Positions 34,101 through 45,285 of a stretch of DNA of 64,000 bases are shown one piece after another. The DNA lies in the NCBI RefSeq assembly GCF_020740795.1, contig NC_067282.1, forward strand, positions 134,845,132 to 134,909,131. Reading direction: 5' to 3'. The notes beneath the pieces were generated by a model. The model was not told the DNA's origin and made no database searches. It saw only the letters and a list, made by a program, of their open reading frames with translations. Position 1 is the first letter of the stretch, and each line of letters begins with the position of its first letter. This DNA comes from Apus apus (taxonomy: Eukaryota > Chordata > Aves > Apodiformes > Apodidae). Both the position numbers and the translations under genes were made by a program.

Positions 34101-37061
34101 CAGGAATAGCTGCAAAAGTTGGTGGAGTGCTGTAACATTGACACTGCTTTTAGACTGGCCCCAGTATATACAGGGATACTTGAAATTTGTTCTTTGCCAT
34201 CCTATAGGCTTGTTTCTGCAAAGGGGTTATTTGAACTTACCGGGACATCTAGGGGGGCAGGTGATACTTTCTGCTGGTTTAAAATTTTCTGAAATGGGTA
34301 AATTTTTGCTAGTGAAGAACTTGGCTCATTTTGAGTAAGGGTGGGATTTTAGCAGAACTATCAGATAAGTGCACTCAGTTCACTTAGTGTCTCATCAGAT
34401 GATGCCTTTCATTTTCTGTGATAACTTCTGTGTTCTGATGCAGAGACACATAAGCACATTGAGGTGCAGAGCTGTATAGTATGGATTTTCATGCTAAAGC
34501 CGGGTGTGTGTTTATATTGCAAAGAATCTGTGTGTATGTAGAAATGTGAAGAGACGGTAATTGTTTTACACTGTTCACCGTAGCCTTCAGACATTGGATA
34601 ATTATTTCAAACTTCTTTGGAGTAGCTCATCTTAACTGGGATCTCAACCTATCCATTCAGGATGCTGGAACTCCCTGGTGGCTGGCAGATTAGAAAAGCT
34701 GCCCATGTATTTTCACAGTCAGAGAGAGCTGAAGGAAGCTTTGGATCAGACTCTTATTTTTCTTTTTTCTTTCTTTTTTTCTGGCTTTATTGGTCTAGTT
34801 TGTAGTTAGAAGTAAACATTGTGTTGGATCATTCTGGAATTTTGTATCTGTGCAGTATCATGTGAATCACTTTGCAGATGAGATGCTTCCAAGTGTAAAG
34901 AGTCTATAGATGATGTAACAAAATGTAATTTTCGAACTGAAACTGCACTAAGCACAGTGGGGGGGAGGAAATGCTGTGCATGTATAAAGCTAACATTACA
35001 GGATTACAGTCAGAAGCATTAAAATTAAAAGGATTAAAATGCAGTTCTATATCTGTAGTTGCATTGTCTCTCCATTGGTGTATTCCTTATGGCATAAGGA
35101 GGAGTAGTATAGTTAAGTGCAGCTTTGCTCTGAGAAGTATCAGTGTGTTCAGCCTGACTTTCCTTGCTCAACAGTCTGCTTTTTTACTGTGTAGCTTACT
35201 GATGCAGCATTGGATTTTCAAAAGCTCTTGACAATGGCCTGTACTATCTCTTCCAAGTCAATACGAGTTTTACTATTGACTTCAGCTGAAGCAGACAGAC
35301 TTAAGTGCTTCTTCTACAGCTAGAGCTTTTGTTGAAACCTATCTGTAAGTACAGTCCTGTGTGTATGTTGTCGCACAAGGGATTGATCGCAGCAGCACCT
35401 CTGGTACCTGTCCCCAAGCCCTTGATCAGTGAAGTTCTGTCTCCAATGTCAGACCAGTAGCCCCTGGGATTTTTTTGATTGGGAAGGTACAATAGGTAGT
35501 AGGACTGATGCTCATTAAACTTCACTAAATTTGTAGGAACTGCCCAAGGAACATGTTCAGAAGTTACTTTGTTCCCAAGTACCTTTAACATTTTCTTCTT
35601 TCCTCTCCAGATTTAGTAAGTTGCTGTCACCAGTAGAGAATGAGCCAGATTCAAAGCCATTTCAAAGTCAATTGAAAGGTCCCTGGCATACAACCTGGAT
35701 TCAATTCCGCTTCTTTACTGTTTAGGCTAGTTCTCACTGGGCTACGTATGAGTCTTGCTGTCCTTGACAGCTGAGACAGTACGGGTTTAAAACGTTCACT
35801 CTTGGAAATCCCCTAACATCTGAAAGGTTTGGTTCAGATTAAGAAAACCCCCAATGCTAAAGCCAGAGGTGAAGCAGTGACCTGGAAAGTTTCAGATGAG
35901 AGTTAAAAACTGGTGCTGCGAAGCAAAGGAAAGCAGAGAGAGGTTTAATTTGATAGAGAACCTGGAGTCACAATTCATTCTGCAAACGTGTTTCCAAGGC
36001 CAACTTACACATTTGTAGAAATGCAATTATAATAGGTGTTGCTTTGTTTCTGTAACAGACACTGCAGGAAGTTTTCTGTAATATTGTTGACCTTCAAAAC
36101 TCTTTGAAAACATGGCCCAGTTAAGTCAGGCTACCAAATTGGAGTGAGTCTCAACTTGCTGCAAATGCATAGCTGTGGTTATTTAGGCCTGATGGTCTTA
36201 GGGCATTTTTGCTGTCTTAAATACATTGTTCTGTGTGCATGAATTCTTTGGAAACTAGGTTTTAGATGGTTTTGTGCCTTGTTTTGGTGCTTAAGGAAGA
36301 GGCAAACTCTGATTCCAGGTTTGCAGTGACAGGGGCATACAGAGGTGTTCTCAAAGATTAATTCTCTAGTGCTTGGTGAGTCTGTGGTTCCTCACCTTCA
36401 ATTAGGCCAAATACTGAACCTCATGTTTTTGTGAAGCTTGCCGCTAACTTAATATCCTTAAGATGTCTGCCCTTCTGTCCAGTTGTGTTGAAATTGCACA
36501 ACAGGTTTGAAGTAACACACAGAGCTATTGTAATTTTTTAAGTATCTCTTCCTTAGAAAATTAGCTTTAAAATGGTTCTATTAAAATATTTTTATACAAA
36601 TTGTATTTTTTTTTAAGCTCAGTCTTATCTAAGAGATTCATCTGCCATCCAGTGGGAGTGGTGGGCTCTGGGAGCTGAAAAGATGCCCTTGCCATAAGTA
36701 GCTCTGTGTTCTTTCCTACTTAGGAAGCCATGAGAAGAATCTTTGCACCCTTTTCAGCACTAGTGAACAACACGTGTATTTTCCCATTTATTTCAGTAGG
36801 CAGCAGGGGCATTCAGCTGTTCCCAGAAAGAGCTAAGAATCTTGTAGGATGAGACTTCATCCAGGACATCTGCTCCAGGAGTTGCTGGCAATGTCAGTGC
36901 TCCCTCTAATGGGAGTAGAGGTCAGCTTTTGTTCTGTCTGTGCTGCTGCCATCAGATTGGGCAGCTGAAACTGTATTTTGAATTTTGAATTGGTATTTGC
37001 ACAGGGTAATAAAATTTTATAATGGAACAGCTTTTTAATTTCCCCTCTGGGGTCTAGGCAA
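28156..37061. other. Intron 3 segment without recognised exons or transposons
   Basis: About 8.9 kb of intronic sequence with only a 20-base A run near 31433-31452 and ordinary short simple repeats. Open frames here (for example 32989-33417) have no recognisable similarity and no convincing splice context. Confidence 0.5.
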
Positions 37062-37695
37062 CCTGCAGCCCTGAAAGCCAACCATTTCCTGGGCTGCATC
37101 AAAAGAAGCATGGCCAGAAGGGCCAGGGTGGTGTTTCTGCCCCTTTACTCAGCTCTTGTTAGATCCCACATCCCACTTGGAGTACTGTGTCCAATTCTGG
37201 AGCCCCCAACATAAGAAGGACATGAAGCTCATAGAGAAAGTCCAGAGAAGGGCCGTGAAGATGATCAGGGAGCTGGAGCACCTCTTGTGTGAGGACAGGC
37301 TGAGAGAGTTGGGGCTTTTCAGCCTGGAGAAGTCTGTTGGCAGACCTCATAGCCATCTTCCAGTGCTTGAAGGGGGCCTACAAAAAAACTGGGAAGGGAC
37401 TTTTTAAAAGGGCTTTTAGTGATAGGACAAGGGGTAATGGATCAGAATTGTAAGAGGGGAGATTTAGGTTAGACATTAGGAGGAGATTCTTTAGTGTGAG
37501 GGTGGTGAGATGCTGGAACAGGTTGCCCAGGGAAGTTGTGAAAGCCCCATCCCTGGAAGTGTTCAAGACCAAGTTAGATGGGGCCCTGAGCAACCTGATG
37601 CAGTGGGAGGTGTCCCTGCCTATGCAGGGGGTTTGGAACTAGATTATCTTTAAGGTCCTTTCCAACCCAAACCATTCTATGATACGATCTATGAG
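37062..37695 (+). mobile_element. CR1 LINE, 5'-truncated, with complete 3' end
   Basis: This covers the last part of CR1 ORF2 and the 3' end in sense orientation. Recognisable text includes 'gccaaccatttcctgggctg', 'cacttggagtactgtgtcca', 'gaccaagttagatggggc' and 'cctttccaacccaaaccatt', ending in an imperfect ATTCTATGAT-like tail near 37695. Translation of 37156-37407 gives the CR1 ORF2 C-terminal motif [36 protein letters not shown], with frameshifts afterwards. It has a typical 5' truncation and is inactive. Confidence 0.92.
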
Positions 37696-38204
37696 GGCAA
37701 GAGCAGCTATAGGAAACCCCTCGTGTTGGCTGGGCCAAGCACCCTGCTTTTATTCCTGCAGGGCTGTAGGCTGGCTTTGCGTCTCAGAGGAGGCCACTCT
37801 AAGCACCTCATGAATGAAGCAGAAGTTTTCTGGAACCTGTAAGATTTTGGTTTGGTGTTATTATTTAGGTGCAGAGTTATGTGCCAGACAAAGTTAATGC
37901 ACAGTTGTAATGTACTGCAGGTATGAGTCTAAAAGACTGTTATTCAGAGAGTTTACTATCTTTATCCTGCATCTAGCAACTAACCTGGTGTAAGGGCAGC
38001 ACAGCAGTTGACTACTTCATAGCTAGGTATAAACTTAATTTAGTTGTGACAGTGATAAAGAAAGGGAAGAACAAGGAGGTATAGGAAGGTCCCAGTTTTG
38101 ATGTGACTTAGGAAGAATATTCTAGTGCCTGGCTTGTTGGCTTGGGTCCTTGGAGATGTAAGGTCAGTTCCTTGTCTTGGTGCTTTCTTCCTGTGTGTAA
38201 TTTA

Positions 38205-38765
38205 GGTGGTGCTTTAAAGGCTCCGTAACCCTCACAGTAGACAAGTGTTTTTTTCATGTTGAGGTGGAACTTCCTGTGTTGCAACTTGGTGGCATTTCCC
38301 CATATCCTATCACAGGACACCACTGAAAAGAGACTGGCCCATTCTTGACATCCACAGTTCAGATATTTATAGACATTAATAAGGTTCCCTCTTAGTCTTC
38401 CCTTCTCATGACTAAACAGCCCCAGGTCTCTTGGCCTCTCCTCATATGACAGATGTTCCAGTCTCTTAATCATCCTCACAGCTCTCCATTGGACTCTTTC
38501 CAGCATATCCCTAGCCCTCTTGAACTGGGGAGCCCAGAACTGGACACGATACTCCAGATGTGGTCTTACAAGGGCAGAGTAGAGTGGGAGGACAACCTCC
38601 CTTGACCTACTGACCACGCTGCTCTTAATACAACCTAAGATACTATTGTCTCTCTTGGCCACAAGGGCACATTGCTGTCCCACCATTGTTGTCCACCAGG
38701 ACCACAAGATCCTTCTCCATGTGGCTGCTTTCTAGGCAGGTCAGCCCCTGCTCTATATCAGTATA
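38205..38765 (-). mobile_element. CR1 LINE ORF2 C-terminal fragment, antisense
   Basis: On the minus strand a long open stretch (38707 down to about 38205) encodes the C-terminal region of CR1 ORF2: VRPHLEYRVQFWAPQFK, then MLERVQWRAVRMIKRLEHLS, RLRGNLINVYKYLNCGCQEW and RKFHLNMKK. The 5' side is recognised up to about 38765 ('gtccaccaggaccacaagat' on the plus strand). The usual CR1 3' end (the cccttccaaccc block and octamer tail) is missing; similarity fades near 38205, so the copy is truncated at both ends. It lies head-on to the copy at 37062-37695. Confidence 0.9.
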
Positions 38766-38873
38766 AGTAGCTTCAAGATTATGAATAAGAGAATGCTGAG
38801 TAGTCAAATTGCATTGTATATACATTTATACATATAAACGATATAACTGTATTTTTGCTGTGTTCATATACAT

Positions 38874-38939
38874 ATCTGAATTCAAAGATAACTAAATATC
38901 TGAATTCAAAGATAACTAAATACCTAAATTCAAAGATGT
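38874..38939. repeat. 24-bp tandem repeat, about 2.7 copies
   Basis: Units ATCTGAATTCAAAGATAACT plus AAAT at 38874-38897 and 38898-38921 are identical; a third partial unit (38922-38939) has a few changes. It lies just beyond the CR1 fragment at 38205-38765. Confidence 0.92.
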
Positions 38940-41900
38940 ACAGCACAGAAATGCCAGAGAAACTGGGAGTGTTCTGTGTTCAAAACAAAACAAAGCTCTT
39001 CTTCTCTTCAGAAGGTCCAACCACACTGCTGTTCACTGGTTTGTCAACAGTCTTTAAAGAAGTTTTGAGGAGAGGTCTGAAAACCTGGTGGACAAATTCA
39101 GGTCAATATATTGTCAAGAGCTACTTGTATACTCATGTATTGGCCAAGGGCCAAATGAAGCTAGGAGAAATGTTTTCATAGTATTGCAGACTCATTTGTT
39201 CTGGAAGCCCCCAAATAAGTCCTGTTTTCATGAGAATTAGTTCTTGCCGTCACTGACACCAGCGGCAAGATTTAATTTTTCTTCAGTTCTCAGAAGTGTT
39301 CACATTTTTAGGTGCTATTTTAAGTGAAGATGTAGCTACCTTTTGCCTTGCCCTAGCATGATGCTCCTGCAGTGATGTGAGCCAGCTTAGGGGGCTGATC
39401 CAGCCAGAGCTAACAGTACCAACAAAAACCCAGATAAAATATTTCCCCCCATCTATGGATTGCCTAGTAAGAGTTCTGTAAAGGAGCATGGGTGCCATTT
39501 GGGCTGTATGTATTTTGTAGCACATGGTACACAGATCAAATATGTCACATGTAAAGTAATGACAACTTTTTTACAATCTGAAAACATGTGACATGCCTGA
39601 TATTTTCAGGATAGGCTTGCATCATGCCACAGAGTGGATTAGTCCCACAGACCTGTCATATAAAATCTTTTCATTTGGTTGATTTCTTTTCACACAATGT
39701 TCTGTAGCAGTTAAAGGTTGTTTATAACTGTGTTAGTAATACTATAACTGTAATATTAAAGTATGCTTCAATTTTTACATGAAAAATCACAGAAAAATTC
39801 AAATGAGGAATATTAACCATATTCTGTCTCCCAGAAACAGAGATTTGCATGTATACTTTGGTGCAATCAGCATAGTAATTTACAGTTGTACAGGCCTTCA
39901 ACAAGTCAAGCAAAATCCATGGGGTGCCTATTGCTGCTACAGTTCTAGCTGGAATTCTGATAGAGCTAACAGATGTGTACCGTGCAAGCTCTTGCTCCTT
40001 CCCACACAGTTTCTTTGTACTTACTCATCTGTGAACTCTCACCCACATCATTGGTTCCTTCTCAAAGCCAGAATTGCTCTAATTCCTTAACACACCTTAG
40101 GTTAAATTCATTTCTGAAGCAGTATGTGATCCTCCACCAGAGAAAGGTTGATTTTGTTTTTCTGTAATTTACATTGTTCTAGGGGTTCTCTCCTAAATTT
40201 CTTGAATCTTAACTGTGCATAGTTAGGTGGTGGTAAGATACAGAGTTTTCATAAAAAGCATGCATTGTCTGGAAGTTATGTGATTTGCTGAAGTGCAGTA
40301 TTGGTCTTGTGGATTGCTTCACAGACTTTATTTGATTTTGGAGGGCTGGAGGCAAGAGCTTCATGGCCGAACAGAGGTCTTGATGAAGTTTTGTCTTTGC
40401 TTCTGTAATTCTGGGATGAAGCTTTCCAGTAGGCACTGATCACAGGTCCTAGTACCTTTCTGAGGTTCAGTTACTTTCCAAGCATATTCTCTTTGGTGAT
40501 AGCATGAGAAATTGATTTTTCTGCTTCCTAGTTGGAACCAACAGATAAGTACAGTTGGTAGGTTGAGCTGTACACTCAATTGATGCCAGCATTGCCATTT
40601 AGAAAACCTTTTAGATACACCTTGCATCACTTGAAATGGATACTTAGTCTGGGTTTGGAATTTAGGCACTCCAAAGTTCAGGATGGCCATAGTCACATCT
40701 GTCCACTGCCTCAGGTTTTATCTTGGTAATTTCAAACATCAGGAAGATAATGTGTGCCTCACACTCCTGTTGAACTGCAGGGAGTTGGAGATGTGTAGCA
40801 CCTCTTAGGAAGCGCCTTAAAGAACTGGTGTACAGCTTGCCAGGCAATTTCTGCTCTCTGGTGTGTGTGACTCTTGCATTTAGTGGGATGCCAGTGCCTC
40901 TCACAGCACAGTGAGGCTTCCTCAGAGATTTCACATTCCAAAACAATTGTTTTAAATTAACGTAGGGGAGAACAGATTCAGGCTGTGAATTTTAGGAATA
41001 CTTAAGTCTTCTTAAGCAGGTCAGGATTTGTTTATGTTTGTATTCAGCTAATTTTGATCATCTTGTCACAGTTTTAAACCTCCCTGATTACTGTTTGGTT
41101 CAGTAGCATTCAGGTGCTTCTTACTGTATTTGGAAAACTTGGCAGTTCTGAATGTTTACTCCTAACGAGTTGCCTTTTGTGGAAGCACATTGATTCCTAG
41201 ATCAACATCACAATTCTAAATGGCCCTTGTAAACTCTGTTACAAGTAGCTGTTTACAAAGTTCAAAGACTAGAAATTAATTAAAATCTGAGGCACTCTTC
41301 AGTATAAAATATTTAGTTGTTTTCTTTCTTCTTTGTTAGGAATGTCAAATGTGCTAAATTGGCAACTAATGGTAGCTGCGAGTTAAATTGGTTATTGCTT
41401 TTTAAGGCACTGCTAAATATTCACACACAGTTCCACTGTTACGTACAATAACACGGTCTTTTCTGCATTTGCATTTGTAAAAGTACTGGCTCACATTTAC
41501 TGATGACAGCATTTGGAGGACGTGTTTCTGTTGTGACATAATACAAGAAGTTGGATGTTGATTTTTTTCTCAGAAAGCTGTTGGCTGCATAAGTGGAAAT
41601 GGTTGGATTTAATTTGGGAGAATGTCCTCCAAAAAAATGGAAGGGTTTCAGAGTCTGATCTTTCAGAAATCTTGAAGATTGCTATGGGCTCTATCAGTAC
41701 TTTGGGGAATAAGCTCCCACTTTACTTCAGTGTTCAAGTGTGTCTGTGGCAATTTGTGCTATATGTTGTGCAGGACTGTAGGTGGACTATTAGAGTTCAT
41801 TTCAGTTCAATAGTATCAATACTCTGGAACTGCCTTTTTCCTGCCCAAAACTCCTTTCCAGAATATGCACGTCTCTAGTACACCTTACAGCCCCCAGCAA

Positions 41901-42169
41901 GATGGTCAGCTATTAAAAATGTGTAGAACAGTGCAATTTTTACAGGAAGTAGTTCCATTTTTTATTATTTTTTTTTTCAGAGTGAAGGAAAGTCATATAT
42001 TTGCAAATGTAATTTCATTTCTGGAAACCACAAAGTAATTATTTTTATTAAAAGAGCTTCCAGAAGCCTGTTAGGGATTTTTATGTGGGTTTTTTTTGGT
42101 GTGTTAACCCAGGCACAGAAAGGCAGTGGAGAACTATTTCTGTCTGAAGAGCTTTCAGTTTAGACAAAG
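38940..42169. other. Intron 3 segment, nothing recognised
   Basis: About 3.2 kb without identifiable exon, transposon or notable repeat. Overlapping open frames on the minus strand at 40209-40946 have no known similarity and no convincing splice sites. Confidence 0.5.
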
Positions 42170-42325
42170 ACACATTATAATCCCACTTCCACAGACAGGC
42201 AACTGAGGCACAAAGGTATTTAGCAAGGCAGCCAAGGTTGTGCGGGAAAGTTTGCAGCAGAGCTGAAAATCGAATCCAGTGTTTCTGTGTCTAGTTTATC
42301 AGTTTCCCCACAACACTGCTTTGTC
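42170..42325 (-). mobile_element. MIR-like SINE relic, antisense
   Basis: The plus strand reads like the reverse complement of a MIR core SINE: 'caactgaggcacaaagg', 'agcaaggcagccaaggttgt', 'cagcagagctgaaaatcgaa' and 'tccagtgtttctgtgtctag'. These correspond to the MIR blocks for the CTCAGTTT region, the AAGGTCACACAGC region, the GGCAGAGC region and the GATTCGAACCC B-box-like region. Divergence is high, consistent with an ancient insertion predating birds. Confidence 0.75.
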
Positions 42326-45184
42326 TTTTAATTACCACTTTCTACCATTGAAATCAGGTGTTTCTCAACAATGTCCTTAGCAGAATGGATGTGTGGACAT
42401 CCTCTAAAGGTGCTGCTCACCTGCAGTTCTGCTGGGAGTGATCTGAGCCATTCGCCTTCTTAGTGGGCAACAGCAGCTGTGGCTGTGTTAGGCTGAGAGA
42501 CAGTGCAGTACTGTGCATGTGTATGCTCACCTGCTTGGGCTCTTAGATGAAAACATTCAATAGTCTTCATGATGGCATTTTGTACTACTTTTGTCACAGT
42601 GTGAAATAAATGAAAAAAGCCACTGGCCTCTCCAGACAGCCATAACAAAAAACATGAGAACAAAGCTTCAATTTTTTTTAGTTTCTTTTTTATCCTTGCT
42701 GAAATGTTTACTTGAAAGTGGCACAGCAAGGTGGAATAGTTTGATTTGATTAGCAAGTCTAAATGTATTAGCAGCAAGACAGAAACTATATTACAATTAG
42801 TGATAATTAGTTGCACTGATTACTTCAGACTGCAATACTGTTTGACAGATGTTTTTCCGTGTTACAGTATTGAAATAGGGTGCTTTACCCTGGTGGTGAT
42901 TCTGAGACTTTCTTCTGGTGGTATCTTTGTCTTGTCATTGTTTGCTAATGAAGTCTCCACTGTAGATACTCTAATTTGTGGCGCTGCAAATACAAGTACC
43001 CTTTTAAAAGTAAAGTTTAAACCAGGAAAATACACCTTAGTGGTGCATCTTCTCATATTGATGCCCTTGAAGCCTTTTGTTCTCCATGGAAATGGTTACA
43101 GCCCAGGCCATCATCTGTGCTACTTTCTATCAGTCCTGTCCTTAAATTCAATCCAACCCTCAATAAATACCACAAGAGTTTCGCCTTGACTGCAGAAGAC
43201 TTTTAATCAGATGCCTGCAGTGAGAGAGGAATCTAGGTTCTCTGTCCATTCAGCCTTGATCTCTGTAAAACCCAGTAGGGACAGTTAGGCAGTTAGGATT
43301 AGCAGCAAAAAGGTTGTTTTTGGGGTCAGATTAGGTAGAGTAAAACCATTTTGGGGACCACAGGGTGGAAATTGTCTCTTCAGCTGGCTCACTCAGGCCA
43401 GCCTGTGCAGCGAAATGTGGAAACCAAATCACCATGTTTGGACTGAGTAGCAAATGGGGAAAAAAAATGAACACTCAGGAGCTTCAGTTCATGTGTCTAT
43501 AAACCACCTCACAGTCACTGCTTTGTTAGTTACAAGGTCCTGAAACATTCCTGTGAATTACAGGTACCACTTCAAAGAGAATCACTTTTCAGATTGGGTG
43601 TTCTTTTTTTTATAGACAGTTGCTCTGTCAAATGCTGACTATGAATCCTGTGGCACAATCATATTCCATAATCTCCAGGAAATATATAGAGCTAACCCTG
43701 CTGGCTTGCCCTCAAGATGATAAACATTTTAGGCTCTGACAATCATTCTGTTCCTTAGGAATAAACTGATACAATTTTGAATGTCTTGCTTTCAGTGTAT
43801 GAGCAATAATCCTATTATCAGTCACCCAGAATAAAGTGCATTATAGTATGTATTAATATAGACCTGTGCACCATCTGTGAGCTGTTTGGGGACAGATAAT
43901 CTAGAAATACGAATTTGTATGAGCCAAATGTTTACAGGTTTCTCCTAAACATACATCTTGTGTTACTGTACATGTGATTTGCTTGTTGTTTCAAAACAAT
44001 GGCTTACAGATTTTACAAAGTACTTCTATCAGTTGGCAGATATGATAGGTCACAGGAAAAAGGGATCATTTAAATGTGTGACACAGTTGCTTACTAGTGC
44101 AGTAGGAAAAGCCAGAGGTTAAACATCTGGAATTGCCCATGAAAAACATTTTATGATTTCTGGACAGCTAGCTTTGTAAGAACGGTCTTGATTGCTAATA
44201 CTGCGTGACCAGTCACTTCATGCCTATCAGCTCTTTTAGAAATATGTGCCTTTTTGCAGCCAGGTGAATTTATGAGTCAAATTTTAATTAGAAAAAAAAA
44301 AATGTAGACTGTGTCTTATCATTCTAGAGATGAGATGTTTACATCCTCTACCAATTAGGCTGTATTTCTGTATGTTTCTTTTGGCAGATCACCTATCCCT
44401 TGTCACTGCTCTGATAACATTGAACATGGAAGGATTTTCCTGCATTGTACTGTACTGGGGATCATTCTGGGTGACTTTTACCTTGTACAGTTTTCCAGGT
44501 CCGTTGTTACCTTGCAGTGTAAAATTAGGGTAACTGTACAGCAAGTAAGGAAGGATCAGCTAAGTTGTGTTGTCTAGAAATGTTAGGAGAGACTAGTTTG
44601 CTGAGTTTTTATCTCTGATGTTGCGATCCTGCCCTTCTGCAAAGCTCTGAGCACCCTCGGTCGGTGCTTGCGGACTTCTTGGCTGTGGCATGTTTCACGG
44701 GGGAGCTCAGCACCTGGTGGGACTGAGCCCAGAGCTTGCAGTGAGCTGCAGCAGGAGCAAAGTGCCAGCTCTGATCTTGCTTGAGGAGAAATCAGTCAGA
44801 GAGGTTGGAAGAAGTACACAAAATGTGAAATGAAATACGGTTGAGGAGTACATAAGAAACAAGAGTTGGGGAGTGTGCAGAGGGCAGGAATGAAGGAAAG
44901 AGCTGACTAGTTGCAAGCCTGATGGAAACTCCTCCACAGTGCTCCTTCTGACAATTGCTCTTTCCCTCTGTACACCCTTTCCCAGTTGGGAGCCTTCCTT
45001 CAAGATTGCAGAAGTTGTCCCACTTTTTGTCTTCCAACTTCCTTTAATAAAAAGACTTTGCTTTTACATTTCCCTCTCTTCCTCAGCTCTCTAAGCAATT
45101 AATAAGCACAAATTAATACCAGACTCCCCAAGCCATCATTGTAGATAATGCTTGTCCCCCTTTCCTCTGTTCATATATAGGTGA
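42326..45184. other. Intron 3 segment, nothing recognised
   Basis: About 2.9 kb of intronic sequence. The open frame at 42746-43189 (147 codons) has no recognisable similarity. No repeats beyond short homopolymers were identified. Confidence 0.5.
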
Positions 45185-45285
45185 GGTAAAGGATAAGGCT
45201 AAAGTGATGTGACAAAGGTCATGCTAAGAGTTTGTGGCAGAGATGGGAAGAGATCTCCTGACTTGTATGCAGATCCATAGAGGCA
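45185..45285 (-). mobile_element. MIR-like SINE relic, antisense
   Basis: The text 'aaagtgatgtgacaaaggtc', then 'atgctaagagtttgtggcag', then 'agatgggaagagatctcctg' follows the reverse complement of the MIR core (gtgacttgcccaaggtcaca..gtggcagag..gggattcgaa). It is short and diverged. Confidence 0.55.

Noticed and set aside
34240..34262. Possible CTCF core (CATCTAGGGGGGCAGG)
   Set aside because: It has one extra G relative to the CTCF core spacing and lacks the expected flanking bases.
38108..38707. 199-codon minus-strand frame as a host gene
   Set aside because: Most of it is the CR1 ORF2 C-terminal segment; the rest beyond the CR1 boundary resembles nothing.
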